Positions 8,018 to 15,635 of a DNA stretch of 64,000 nt are shown in pieces; the first letter of the stretch is position 1; each line of letters begins with the position of its first letter. A program made the position numbers and the translations under genes. Origin of the DNA: Streptomyces sp. NBC_00683 (GTDB lineage: Bacteria > Actinomycetota > Actinomycetes > Streptomycetales > Streptomycetaceae); the NCBI RefSeq assembly GCF_036226745.1, contig NZ_CP109013.1:6510001-6574000 (forward strand), read 5' to 3'. The notes below the pieces were generated by a model. It did no database searches. It had not been told where the DNA came from and saw only the letters and a program-made list of their open reading frames with translations.

Positions 8018-9016
8018 ATGACCGACACGACTTCCCAGGGCTCCGCCCGCACCACCGGCGCCGTCGCCGCCGGCCTCGCCACCATCGCCGGTGACGGCAC
8101 CGTCCTCGACACCTGGTTCCCCGCCCCCGAGCTCGTCGCCGACCCCGGGCCGGCCGGCACGCAGCGCCTCGGCACCGACGAGGCGGTGAACCGGCTCGGC
8201 GAGGGCGCGGCCAGGGCCATCGGCGTGGACGCCCGTCGGGGGGTGGAGGTCGTCGCCGTCGCCACGGTCATCTCCTCGCTCGACGACAAGCCGCTCGACG
8301 CGCACGACACCTACCTGCGGCTGCACCTGCTCTCGCACCGCCTCGTCCAGCCCCACGGGCAGAACCTCGACGGCATCTTCGGCTTCCTCGCCAACGTCGC
8401 CTGGACCTCGCTCGGCCCCGTGGCCGTCGACGACCTGGAGAAGGTGCGGCTCAACGCCCGCGCGGAGGGCCTGCACCTCCAGGTCACCTCGGTGGACAAG
8501 TTCCCCCGGATGACGGACTACGTCGCACCCAAGGGCGTACGGATCGCCGACGCCGACCGGGTCCGCCTCGGGGCGCACCTGGCCGCCGGTACGACCGTGA
8601 TGCACGAGGGCTTCGTCAACTTCAACGCCGGCACGCTCGGCACCTCCATGGTCGAGGGCCGCATCTCCGCGGGTGTCGTCGTCGGTGACGGCTCCGACAT
8701 CGGCGGCGGCGCGTCCACCATGGGCACCCTGTCCGGCGGCGGCAAGGAGCGCATCGTCATCGGGCAGCGCTGCCTCATCGGTGCCGAGGCCGGCATCGGG
8801 ATCGCGCTCGGCGACGAGTGCGTCGTCGAGGCCGGGCTGTACGTCACGGCCGGCACCCGGGTCACGCTGCCGGACGGGCAGGTCGTCAAGGCCCGGGAGC
8901 TCTCCGGTGCCTCGAACATCCTCTTCCGCCGCAACTCGGTCTCCGGCGCCGTCGAGGCCCGCCCGAACAACGCGGTCTGGGGCGGCCTCAACGACGTACT
9001 GCACAGCCACAACTAG
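8018..9016 (+). CDS. dapD: Tetrahydrodipicolinate N-succinyltransferase (DapD)
   Basis: Transfers succinyl from succinyl-CoA to tetrahydrodipicolinate in lysine and meso-diaminopimelate synthesis. The 332-residue protein matches the long actinobacterial DapD. It has an N-terminal domain, then a left-handed beta helix with hexapeptide repeats ([42 protein letters not shown]) and the C-terminal [14 protein letters not shown] segment. The ATG lies nine bases after the MFS stop. Its stop overlaps the stop of the convergent dapA-type gene by four bases. Confidence 0.95.
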   Translation: MTDTTSQGSARTTGAVAAGLATIAGDGTVLDTWFPAPELVADPGPAGTQRLGTDEAVNRLGEGAARAIGVDARRGVEVVAVATVISSLDDKPLDAHDTYLRLHLLSHRLVQPHGQNLDGIFGFLANVAWTSLGPVAVDDLEKVRLNARAEGLHLQVTSVDKFPRMTDYVAPKGVRIADADRVRLGAHLAAGTTVMHEGFVNFNAGTLGTSMVEGRISAGVVVGDGSDIGGGASTMGTLSGGGKERIVIGQRCLIGAEAGIGIALGDECVVEAGLYVTAGTRVTLPDGQVVKARELSGASNILFRRNSVSGAVEARPNNAVWGGLNDVLHSHN

Positions 9017-9900
9017 TCGGTAACGGCGAGAAGTTCCTCGTACACCCTGCGCAGCCCGTCGGTCGCCTCGCGGCCGGCGGGCTGCAGCGGTTCGCGGACC
9101 GGGCCCGCGTCGAGCAGTGCCTTCGCGGTGACCGTGCCGGGCAGTCCGGCGCACATCATGGCCTCGACCAGCCCGATGGTGAGCCCGTTCAGGCGGGCCG
9201 CCTCCGCGGTGTCACCGGCGTCGAAAGCGTCCAGGACGGCCCGCATCCGGCGCGGCGCCACGTTCGCCACCGTACTGACGTAGCCGGCGCCGCCGACCGC
9301 GTACAGCGGAAGGTTCATCTCCTCGCAGCCCGAGTAGTAGGCCAGCCGGGTGCGCGCCATCACCTTCGTCGCCCCGAGCAGGTCGTACGCGCAGTCCTTG
9401 ACCGCCACGATGCGCGGGTGCTCCGCCAGCCGCAGCAGGGTCCGCGGTTCGATCCTCGTCCCCGTGCGGCCCGGGATGTCGTACAGCATCAGGGGAACGC
9501 CCGTGACCTCGGCGACCCGGACGAAGTGCGCTTCCACGGCGGCCTGCGGGGGGCGGCTGTAGTACGGGGTGACCACCAGCAGCCCGTCCGCGCCGGCCGC
9601 CTCCGCCTCCTGGGCCAGCCGGACGGTGTGCCGGGTGTCGGAGCTCCCGACCCCCGCGAGGAGCGGGACGCCGTCGCCGACCGCCTCGCGGACCGCCCGC
9701 AGCAGGGCGGTCTTCTCCTCGTCGGTGGTGGTCGGGGACTCGCCCGTGGTGCCGCTCAGTACGAGGCCGTCGCAGCCTTCCGCGATCAGGCCCCGGGCGT
9801 GCTCGCGGGCGGTGACCAGGTCCAGGTCACCGGCGGGGGTGAACGGAGTGATCATGGCGCAGAGGGCGCGGCCGAAGGGCCTGGCCGGGGTGGCTGTCAT
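9013..9900 (-). CDS. dapA: 4-hydroxy-tetrahydrodipicolinate synthase (DapA)
   Basis: A 295-residue class I aldolase-fold enzyme that condenses pyruvate with aspartate semialdehyde. It shows [11 protein letters not shown] (about 44-54), the catalytic tyrosine in YDIPGRTG (about 139) and the Schiff-base lysine in VAVKDCAYD (about 167). The arginine of GRTG is the carboxylate-binding residue typical of true DapA, unlike the KdgD-like homologues further right in this window. The position tail to tail with dapD supports a role in lysine/DAP synthesis. Streptomycetes often hold several dapA paralogues, so which one is the main enzyme cannot be told here. Confidence 0.88.
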   Translation of the reverse strand: MTATPARPFGRALCAMITPFTPAGDLDLVTAREHARGLIAEGCDGLVLSGTTGESPTTTDEEKTALLRAVREAVGDGVPLLAGVGSSDTRHTVRLAQEAEAAGADGLLVVTPYYSRPPQAAVEAHFVRVAEVTGVPLMLYDIPGRTGTRIEPRTLLRLAEHPRIVAVKDCAYDLLGATKVMARTRLAYYSGCEEMNLPLYAVGGAGYVSTVANVAPRRMRAVLDAFDAGDTAEAARLNGLTIGLVEAMMCAGLPGTVTAKALLDAGPVREPLQPAGREATDGLRRVYEELLAVTD

Positions 9901-10037
9901 GCCGGAAGTCTCCGCGCGGCGGTCCGTGCAGGTCCACTTAGTTCTGCTTGGGGTGATGGTGAAGCGGCGCTGAACTCACCGTCTGGCATGATCGAACAGA
10001 TAGACGGCAGACCGTTCCAGGGGTGGGGTACACGGGT

Positions 10038-10691
10038 ATGCGGGTACGGAAAACGATGTCGGCGGTCGTGATCATGGCCGGCGCGCTGGCACTCCCGGGC
10101 TGTTCCGGCTTCCTCGTCCCGGCGGGCGAGGGGGAGCCCGGCCGGACACCGAGCGCGTCGAGCACCGAACGGGCGCAGACCGGCGGGGTGCGTGCCGAGC
10201 CGCTTCCGGCACCTTCCGTCTCGGCGGACGCGCCGGCCCAGGGCGCTCCGAGCACCGACGCGCCGACGGCGGACTGCCCCGCCTCCGGGGTCCGGGTCGA
10301 TGTGGGCCCCGTACAGACCGCGATGTTCCACCGGGCCGTCACCCTCACGCTCGTGAACTGCGGTACGAAGCCCTACAGCGTGAACGGCTATCCGTCCGTC
10401 CGGGCGCTGGGTGAGGACGGCGAGCGGATTCCCGTCCCCGTGAACGCGGGCGGCTCGATGTTCGGCAACGACCAAGGAGCGAAGGGCGTCACGCTGAAGC
10501 CGGGCGGAACCGTCAGGTCGGTCCTGGCCTGGGTCTCCACCAAGGAGGGCGGCGACCTCATCGAGGGGGACGCCCTGGAGATCGCTCCCGCCCCCGACAC
10601 GGGAGCCCGCGTCTTCCCGCTGGAGGGCCACGACCTGCGCCTGATGGACGAGCTGAACACGACTGCGTGGCGCACCGAACTGCCGGAATGA
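10038..10691 (+). CDS. DUF4232 lipoprotein
   Basis: A 217-residue secreted lipoprotein. A positively charged start and a hydrophobic stretch lead to the lipobox LPGC (cysteine at about residue 24), followed by a Ser/Ala/Pro-rich linker. The C-terminal two thirds is a DUF4232 domain with two conserved cysteines (ADCPASG and LVNCGTKPYSVNGYPSV), probably a disulfide-linked beta sandwich. The start ATG is preceded by GGGGTGGGG. Function of the family is unknown; it is anchored outside the cell membrane in actinobacteria. Confidence 0.85.
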   Translation: MRVRKTMSAVVIMAGALALPGCSGFLVPAGEGEPGRTPSASSTERAQTGGVRAEPLPAPSVSADAPAQGAPSTDAPTADCPASGVRVDVGPVQTAMFHRAVTLTLVNCGTKPYSVNGYPSVRALGEDGERIPVPVNAGGSMFGNDQGAKGVTLKPGGTVRSVLAWVSTKEGGDLIEGDALEIAPAPDTGARVFPLEGHDLRLMDELNTTAWRTELPE

Positions 10692-10709
10692 GCCGGGGGG
10701 CGGCCGGAG

Positions 10710-11153
10710 TCAGAGGGAGAGCTTGAAGCCCTCGTGGCTGCGGGCGAAGCCCAACGACTCGTAGAACCTGTGGGCGTCCGTCCGCTGCCTGCCGCTGGTC
10801 AGCTGCACGAGCGCGCAGCCCCGCAGCCGGGCTCGCTCAACGGCCTGCCGCATGAGGTCGCGCCCCAGACCGCCGCCCCGCAGGTCGGCCCTGATCCGCA
10901 CCGCCTCGACCAGCGCACGCTCGGCTCCGTGCTTCCCGAGACCGGGGATGTACGTCATCTGCAGGCACCCCAGCACCCCGTTGCCGTCCGCCAGGACCAG
11001 CATCTCGTTCCGGGGATCGCTGTCGATGGCCGCGAAGGCCGTCTCGTATGCCGCGTCGACGACGACCGACGCAGGGTCCACCACCCGGTCCTCGTCCGCG
11101 AGAAGTGCGAGAACTGCAGGGAGATCGTGGCGCGTCGCCGGTCGGAGGTTCAC
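10710..11153 (-). CDS. GNAT-family N-acetyltransferase
   Basis: About 147 residues. The N-terminal LRPATRHDLPAVLALL motif A region, the acetyl-CoA loop R-x2-G-x-G (RADLRGGGLGRDLM, about 101) and the C-terminal HRFYESLGFARSHEGFKL define a GNAT acetyltransferase. The start chosen is the GTG at 11153, giving VNLRPATR. A GTG at 11177 would add eight residues. The substrate is not predictable. It converges on the DUF4232 gene. Confidence 0.85.
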   Translation of the reverse strand: MNLRPATRHDLPAVLALLADEDRVVDPASVVVDAAYETAFAAIDSDPRNEMLVLADGNGVLGCLQMTYIPGLGKHGAERALVEAVRIRADLRGGGLGRDLMRQAVERARLRGCALVQLTSGRQRTDAHRFYESLGFARSHEGFKLSL

Positions 11154-11278
11154 AGGTGCGCAGTCTGGCACGAGCACCCGGGCGGGGGATCAGCCACCCT
11201 TGACCTCGAGCGCGCTTGACGTACGAGGGTGGTAATCGGCTGCGCACCGCAGGAGTGCGCCCGGAGAGGATCACCGCC

Positions 11279-11986
11279 ATGCCGACCACACAGGTCAACT
11301 CCCGCCCCGAGATCACGCGTTCCGACGCGCGCCTCGTCAAGGTCAGCACCTGGGACACCGGTTCCCCCGAGCGGCAGCGGCAGACGGTCGAAGCCGTGCG
11401 CTCGGCATGGGCCGGCCGTGACTGGCCGCACCCGGGCCTGCTCTCGTACACCGTGCACACCGGGGAGGACGGCAGGACGCTGCTCCACTACTCGCAGTGG
11501 ACCGGCGAGGAGGCCTACCAGGACTTCGTGCGCGGCGGCCGTGACACGCGCAATGCCGAGATCGACGCGGCCGTCCCCGGAATCGAGCGGATCGGGCTGC
11601 ACACGTTCGAGCTGTACCGGTCGGGGGCCAAAGGGGGAGACAACCGTGAACCGGGCTGCGTCGTGATCGTCGACGTCGAGTTCGACGGACCGGACCCGGC
11701 CCGCCAACGGGACTGGGTGGACGCGGTGTTCGAGGCGTTGGGCACCGATCCGGTGCCGGCACCCGGCGGCATCGCGGCGCACTTCCACCTCGGCACGGAG
11801 GGCGACCGCGTACTCAACTACGCCGAGTGGGAGACCGCGCAGGCCCACGTCGACGCCCTCGCCTCGGCCGGCGACGGCGTCGGATCCCCGACACCGCAGT
11901 GGAAGCGGGTCCAGAACTACCCGGGTGTGACCGGCGGCGGTGTGCACCGCTACACCCCGGCGCTCAGCCTCGGAGCGGGCCTGTAG
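11279..11986 (+). CDS. Tandem antibiotic-biosynthesis-monooxygenase (ABM) domain protein
   Basis: A 235-residue protein made of two ferredoxin-like ABM domains: about 15-115 (VSTWDTG ... HYSQWTGEEAYQDF) and about 125-225 (VIVDVEFDG ... NYAEWETAQAHVDAL). The W-T/E-x-E/A-A motifs mark the end of each domain. Members act as cofactor-free monooxygenases or as stress proteins. The ribosome binding site GGAGAGG lies eight bases before the ATG. No partner gene suggests a substrate. Confidence 0.85.
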   Translation: MPTTQVNSRPEITRSDARLVKVSTWDTGSPERQRQTVEAVRSAWAGRDWPHPGLLSYTVHTGEDGRTLLHYSQWTGEEAYQDFVRGGRDTRNAEIDAAVPGIERIGLHTFELYRSGAKGGDNREPGCVVIVDVEFDGPDPARQRDWVDAVFEALGTDPVPAPGGIAAHFHLGTEGDRVLNYAEWETAQAHVDALASAGDGVGSPTPQWKRVQNYPGVTGGGVHRYTPALSLGAGL

Positions 11987-12040
11987 CAGAACCGGGCGGC
12001 TCGGGACGAAATGCGTCTACGCTGGGGCTGCGGCGCCTGG

Positions 12041-12128
12041 CCCGTACGCAAGGGCCCGCGCCGTGCGCAACGGGATCCGCCCGTACGCACGGGGGCCGCG
12101 GCGCAACGGGTCCGGGCCCGCGCAACGG
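12041..12128 (+). repeat. Cluster of short direct repeats upstream of the 490-residue hypothetical
   Basis: CCCGTACGCA occurs at 12041-12050 and 12080-12089. GCGCAACGG occurs at 12065-12073, 12101-12109 and 12120-12128. They fill the gap before the gene at 12174 and could be protein-binding sites or simple GC-rich repetition. Confidence 0.4.
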
Positions 12129-12173
12129 CTCCGCCCCGCACATATCCCGAGCACGCCCGAGGAGAACCCCCAG

Positions 12174-13646
12174 ATGTCCGCAGAGCGCCCCTCCCTGCCG
12201 CCGGTGCGGCTGCACACCGAGGCCGAGCTGGCACGGGACGCGCTGGCCGCTCCGCTGCTCGCGCGCGCCGTCCGGCTCGCCCGCTGGGCCGGACCCGAGA
12301 CCCGGGTCGGCGCCGGTGGCGAGCTCGTCGAAGCGCAGCTGCCCGCGGCGGCGGAGCACCTCGGTCTGACCGGCGACGAGGACGGGGCCGCGTCCGCCAG
12401 CGAGGCGTGGCGCCTCGCTGTCGACGCGGGGCTCGTGGACGTCGAGGACCCGCAGGACGAGGACGGCAAGCCGGACGACGGAGCGGAGGGCACCGTCACC
12501 GCCGGCGGGAACCTGGCGCTGCTGACCGCCGGATCCCCCCAGGACGTTCTCGCCATCTGGCTCGACGGTCTGGAGGCCGTGCACGCGGACGCCATCGCGC
12601 CGGCGTTCGACGACTTCGCCGACCTCATCCGTGAGGACGGCAGCGTCGACTTCGAGGCCCTGGACTGGGACCCGGACGTCGAGGCCGAATTCCTCGACGG
12701 CGTGCTCGGCAACCTCTATCTGCTGAGCCTCTCCGAGGGCGGACCGGGCGAGGGCCCCGTGCCGTTGCCCGCCCTCGCCGCTTCCATGGTCGTGCCCGAC
12801 GACATGGGCGAGCCCACCGACGACGTCCTGGAACAGGTGTCGGAGGCGATGATGCGGCTCGACGACCAGTTCCGGCTGCTCGAGCCCATCGGGATCGTCG
12901 AATACCGGCCCGTGGACGAGGCGTTGCTGGCCGAGGAGGGCGAGGAGGCGGAGCCGCCCGCCGACGACGAGGACGTCACCCGGTACGGGCTGGTGAAGCT
13001 GACGCCGCTCGGCTTCTACGGCATCCGGGAGCGGATGCTGGAGGCCGGTGTGGACGCACCCGCGGTCGGTGACCTCGCGGACAAGGGCGCCGACGTGCTC
13101 CTCGACGGCATCGCGTACTACCCCGAGGACGCCTCCCGTGCCGAGGTCGAGCTGTGGCTCGCGCGGCACGGAGCGGACGGAGCGGTGTCCGCCGCGGCCG
13201 AGCTGCTGGTCGCGGCACGCGGCGCGGACCAGGGAGGCCCGCTGCGCAGGCTCCACTGCCAGCAGGCCCTCGCCCTGGTCGGCCCGGAGGCCGAACCCGC
13301 GGTGCGTGCGGTGCTCGGCGACCCGGAGCTCGGCGGGCTCGCCCGGGTCTGGCTCGCCGAACGGGGCGCGGCGGACGTGCCCGCCCCGCCGGAGTCGATG
13401 ATCTTCTGGCTCGCCGTCGACACCATCGCCGCGCAACTGGACGCCGACGGCGACATGGACGAGCTCCAGGAACTGGTCGAGGGGCTCTCCGGTCAGCACA
13501 GCGGCTTCTTCGACGAGGCGTGGCGGGTGGACCACCCCGCGACGGCCGATGTGCTCGAGGCGATCGGACGGCTGCACCGCGACAGGAAGACGGCGAAGGC
13601 CGCACGCAAGGCCGCCTTCAAGGCGCGGTCGCGCGGCGGGAACTGA
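12174..13646 (+). CDS. Acidic conserved hypothetical protein
   Basis: A 490-residue, strongly acidic protein with no signal peptide or membrane segment. The middle (about 60-260) is rich in Asp and Glu. Residues 300-430 look like alpha-helical, HEAT-like repeats (AVSAAAELLVAARGA, QALALVGPEAEPAVRAVLG). The C-terminus is a basic tail (KTAKAARKAAFKARSRGG) that might touch nucleic acid. I do not recognise the family. An ATG preceded by GAGGAGAA at the normal distance fixes the start. It appears to be monocistronic. Confidence 0.8.
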   Translation: MSAERPSLPPVRLHTEAELARDALAAPLLARAVRLARWAGPETRVGAGGELVEAQLPAAAEHLGLTGDEDGAASASEAWRLAVDAGLVDVEDPQDEDGKPDDGAEGTVTAGGNLALLTAGSPQDVLAIWLDGLEAVHADAIAPAFDDFADLIREDGSVDFEALDWDPDVEAEFLDGVLGNLYLLSLSEGGPGEGPVPLPALAASMVVPDDMGEPTDDVLEQVSEAMMRLDDQFRLLEPIGIVEYRPVDEALLAEEGEEAEPPADDEDVTRYGLVKLTPLGFYGIRERMLEAGVDAPAVGDLADKGADVLLDGIAYYPEDASRAEVELWLARHGADGAVSAAAELLVAARGADQGGPLRRLHCQQALALVGPEAEPAVRAVLGDPELGGLARVWLAERGAADVPAPPESMIFWLAVDTIAAQLDADGDMDELQELVEGLSGQHSGFFDEAWRVDHPATADVLEAIGRLHRDRKTAKAARKAAFKARSRGGN

Positions 13647-13702
13647 GCGGGAGCCTTTTCGGCCAGCGGAGGGCGGCCGGGATACGGCCAGGTGTCGGGT
13701 TT

Positions 13703-13723
13703 GTCCTCAAACGCCGGACGGGC
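13703..13723 (+). repeat. Copy of a short intergenic element common in Streptomyces
   Basis: The segment with TTTG-TCCT-CAAA followed by CGCCGGACGGGC matches, from memory, a short repeat scattered through Streptomyces intergenic DNA. It can fold as a small hairpin. Only one copy is visible in this window, so the repeat status rests on recall rather than on the sequence given. Confidence 0.45.
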
Positions 13724-13830
13724 TTGGTGTCAGGGCCCGCTCGAAGTCGTGCGGCGTTCAACTGGTGTTGGTGCGGGAGGGGGAGTGTGATCGCGCCAAC
13801 CACCCGGCCACGTCGTACCAGGAGTCCGTG

Positions 13831-15297
13831 ATGTCGTTCACGCGCAGGGAATTCACCAGACAGTCCGCCCTCACCGGTGCCGGTATCGCCCTCACCGGCA
13901 CCGTCGGCGCGCTGGCCACCGCACCGGGCGCCCTGGCCGCCGAGGACGCACGGCACGGACACGGCAACGACCACGACGACCACGGGCACGGACACAGCAA
14001 GGAGCTGGGCTACGGCCCGCTGCTCCCCGACCCGAAGGGCATCCTCGCGCTGCCCGCCGGATTCTCGTACCGCATCGTCACGCACAGCGGTGTCACCAAG
14101 CTGGAGAGCGGCGAATCCACCCCCTCCAACCACGACGGCACCGCCGCCTTCGAGGGCCCGCGCGGTGTCACCCTCCTCGTCAACAACCATGAGCTGAGCG
14201 GTACCAGGGCCGGCTGGGAGCACCCCGTCCCGCTCATCGAGGGCTTCGTCTACGACCCGGTCGCGGCCGGTGGCTGCACCGTCGTGGAGACCCGCCGCGA
14301 CGGACGTACAGCCGAGTGGGTCGGCATCGCCGGTACGTCGACCAACTGCGCGGGCGGCAGCACCTCCTGGGGCACCTGGCTCACCTGTGAGGAGACCGAG
14401 GACAAGGCCGGCAAGAACGGTCTGCTCAAGGACCACGGCTACGTCTTCGAGGTCGACCCCTACGACAGGCGCGCCAACCGCGACCCGCGCCCGATCAAGG
14501 CGTTCGGCCGGTACGCCCACGAGGCCGTCGTCATCGACCCCAAGTTCGGCCACGCCTATCTGACGGAGGACGCGTCGGGCCCCAACGGCCTGCTCTACCG
14601 CTGGGTCCCGCCGCACGGCTTCAAGCACGGCCGCGGCAAGCTGCGCACCCTCGCCGACGACGCGGGTGTCCTGCAGGCCACCAAGTGCTTCGACAAGAAC
14701 GGCGCGTTCGTCGACGACCTCTCCCGGGCCACGAAGATCGGCACGGTCTACGGTGTGGACTGGGTCGACGTACCCGACCGTGACGCGAAGACCGTCCCCG
14801 TGCGCAAGCAGTTCGACAACACCCAGGTCACCCGCGCCCGCAAGCTCGAGGGCATGTGGTGGGGAGACGGCGGCGCCTACCTCGTCTCCTCGTTCGCCCG
14901 GAGCGAGAGCCCCGCCCAGCACGACGGCCAGGTCTGGTTCTACGACCCCAAGCGCCGCACGCTCACCCTGAAGGTGCTCCTCGGCGTCAACCCCGACCCG
15001 TCCAAGGACGGCGCCCTCGACGGCCCGGACAACATCACCGTGTCCCCGTACGGCGGTCTGGTCATCTCCGAGGACGGCGAAGGCATCCAGCACCTCTTCG
15101 GTGCCACGGACAGCGGCCGCACGTACCCGATCGCACGCAACGACCTGAACGCGGGCACCGAGGACGACCCCTCGTACAGCGAATTCACCGGTGTCACCTT
15201 CTCGCCGGACGGAAAGACACTGTTCGCCAATATCCAGACGCCCGGAATCATGCTCGCCATCACGGGCCCGTGGAAGCGTCAGCCGAACCGGCACTGA
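13831..15297 (+). CDS. phoX: PhoX-family (DUF839) secreted phosphatase
   Basis: A 488-residue protein with a twin-arginine signal (FTRREFTRQSALTGAG, then a hydrophobic segment and ALA cleavage site at about 36), so it is exported folded by Tat. A His/Asp-rich stretch (about 41-55) follows, then the DUF839/PhoX beta propeller with NNHELSGTRAGW, TCEETEDK and GRYAHEAV segments. PhoX enzymes are calcium/iron-dependent alkaline phosphatases that release phosphate outside the cell. The ribosome binding site is AGGAG. A hairpin terminator follows at 15308. No clear PHO box was identified in the 184 bases upstream. Confidence 0.88.
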   Translation: MSFTRREFTRQSALTGAGIALTGTVGALATAPGALAAEDARHGHGNDHDDHGHGHSKELGYGPLLPDPKGILALPAGFSYRIVTHSGVTKLESGESTPSNHDGTAAFEGPRGVTLLVNNHELSGTRAGWEHPVPLIEGFVYDPVAAGGCTVVETRRDGRTAEWVGIAGTSTNCAGGSTSWGTWLTCEETEDKAGKNGLLKDHGYVFEVDPYDRRANRDPRPIKAFGRYAHEAVVIDPKFGHAYLTEDASGPNGLLYRWVPPHGFKHGRGKLRTLADDAGVLQATKCFDKNGAFVDDLSRATKIGTVYGVDWVDVPDRDAKTVPVRKQFDNTQVTRARKLEGMWWGDGGAYLVSSFARSESPAQHDGQVWFYDPKRRTLTLKVLLGVNPDPSKDGALDGPDNITVSPYGGLVISEDGEGIQHLFGATDSGRTYPIARNDLNAGTEDDPSYSEFTGVTFSPDGKTLFANIQTPGIMLAITGPWKRQPNRH

Positions 15298-15307
15298 CAT
15301 CGGCCGG

Positions 15308-15346
15308 TGCGCGGCACGTCGGGGAAATTCCCTCGCGTGCCGCGCA
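15308..15346 (+). terminator. Hairpin terminator after phoX
   Basis: TGCGCGGCACG (15308-15318) pairs perfectly with CGTGCCGCGCA (15336-15346). The loop contains the self-complementary GGGAAATTCCC. It starts 11 bases after the phoX stop and separates phoX from the Y RNA region. Confidence 0.75.
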
Positions 15347-15370
15347 GTTGTTCTCCTAGAGTCAGGGCCA

Positions 15371-15446
15371 TGCACCTCCCGGTGCGAAGGCAGCGGCTAC
15401 TTCTCTCCCAGAAATCACGCCGCAGCCGTCCTGACCTCGGGAGGCA
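15371..15446 (+). ncRNA. Short Y-RNA-like element (Ro-binding stem without tRNA-like module)
   Basis: Bases 15378-15403 match 15461-15486 of the neighbouring YrlA gene at 23 of 26 positions, and the 3' side TCCTGACCTCGGG (15429-15441) matches the YrlA 3' side at 15576-15588 with one mismatch. The outer helix differs in sequence but is kept: CCTCCCG (15375-15381) pairs with CGGGAGG (15438-15444). Inside, the GTGCG loop strand, an AGG/CCT pairing and a GCGGC/GCCGC stem (15393-15397, 15419-15423) close a loop of about 21 bases. The tRNA-like half is absent. No separate promoter or terminator was recognised, so it may be processed from a common transcript with YrlA. Confidence 0.6.
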
Positions 15447-15450
15447 CAAG

Positions 15451-15598
15451 CGTCGGGGTGCCCGGTGCGCAGGCAACGGATACTTCCGGGATCTGAAGGT
15501 TGCGGGTTCGAATCCCGTCCGGCCACGGCCGGTAGCTCAATCGGACAGAGCATCAGACATGAGCCCGTCGCCGACTCCTGAACTCGGGCACCCCTTTT
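15451..15598 (+). ncRNA. yrlA: YrlA-class Y RNA with circularly permuted tRNA-like module
   Basis: The ends pair: GGGGTGCCCG (15455-15464) with CGGGCACCCC (15585-15594), followed by TTTT. An internal loop and CAGG/CCTG (15470-15473, 15577-15580) form the presumed Ro-binding stem. The inner part is a tRNA in permuted order: anticodon-like stem TCTGA/TCAGA (15492-15496, 15553-15557); T arm GCGGG-TTCGAAT-CCCGT (15502-15518); acceptor-like stem CCGGC/GCCGG closed by CACG (15519-15532); the invariant TA at tRNA positions 8-9 (15533-15534); and D arm GCTC/GAGC with GG in the loop (15535-15551). It lies 38 bases before the Ro60 (rsr) gene, the usual partner of bacterial Y RNAs. Confidence 0.88.
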
Positions 15599-15635
15599 CG
15601 CTGTGCCTTCTCCCATGAATTCGGGGGGAATTCAC

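Noticed and set aside
11964..13577. 537-codon minus-strand open frame opposite the acidic hypothetical
   Set aside because: Repetitive Val/Gly/Arg composition and no start signal. Codon bias supports the plus-strand frame.
15491..15560. Ordinary tRNA gene
   Set aside because: T-arm and D-arm sequences look perfect, but the T arm precedes the D arm and the acceptor-like stem is closed by a 4-base loop, so no mature linear tRNA with a free 3' end could form. The permuted order fits a YrlA RNA.
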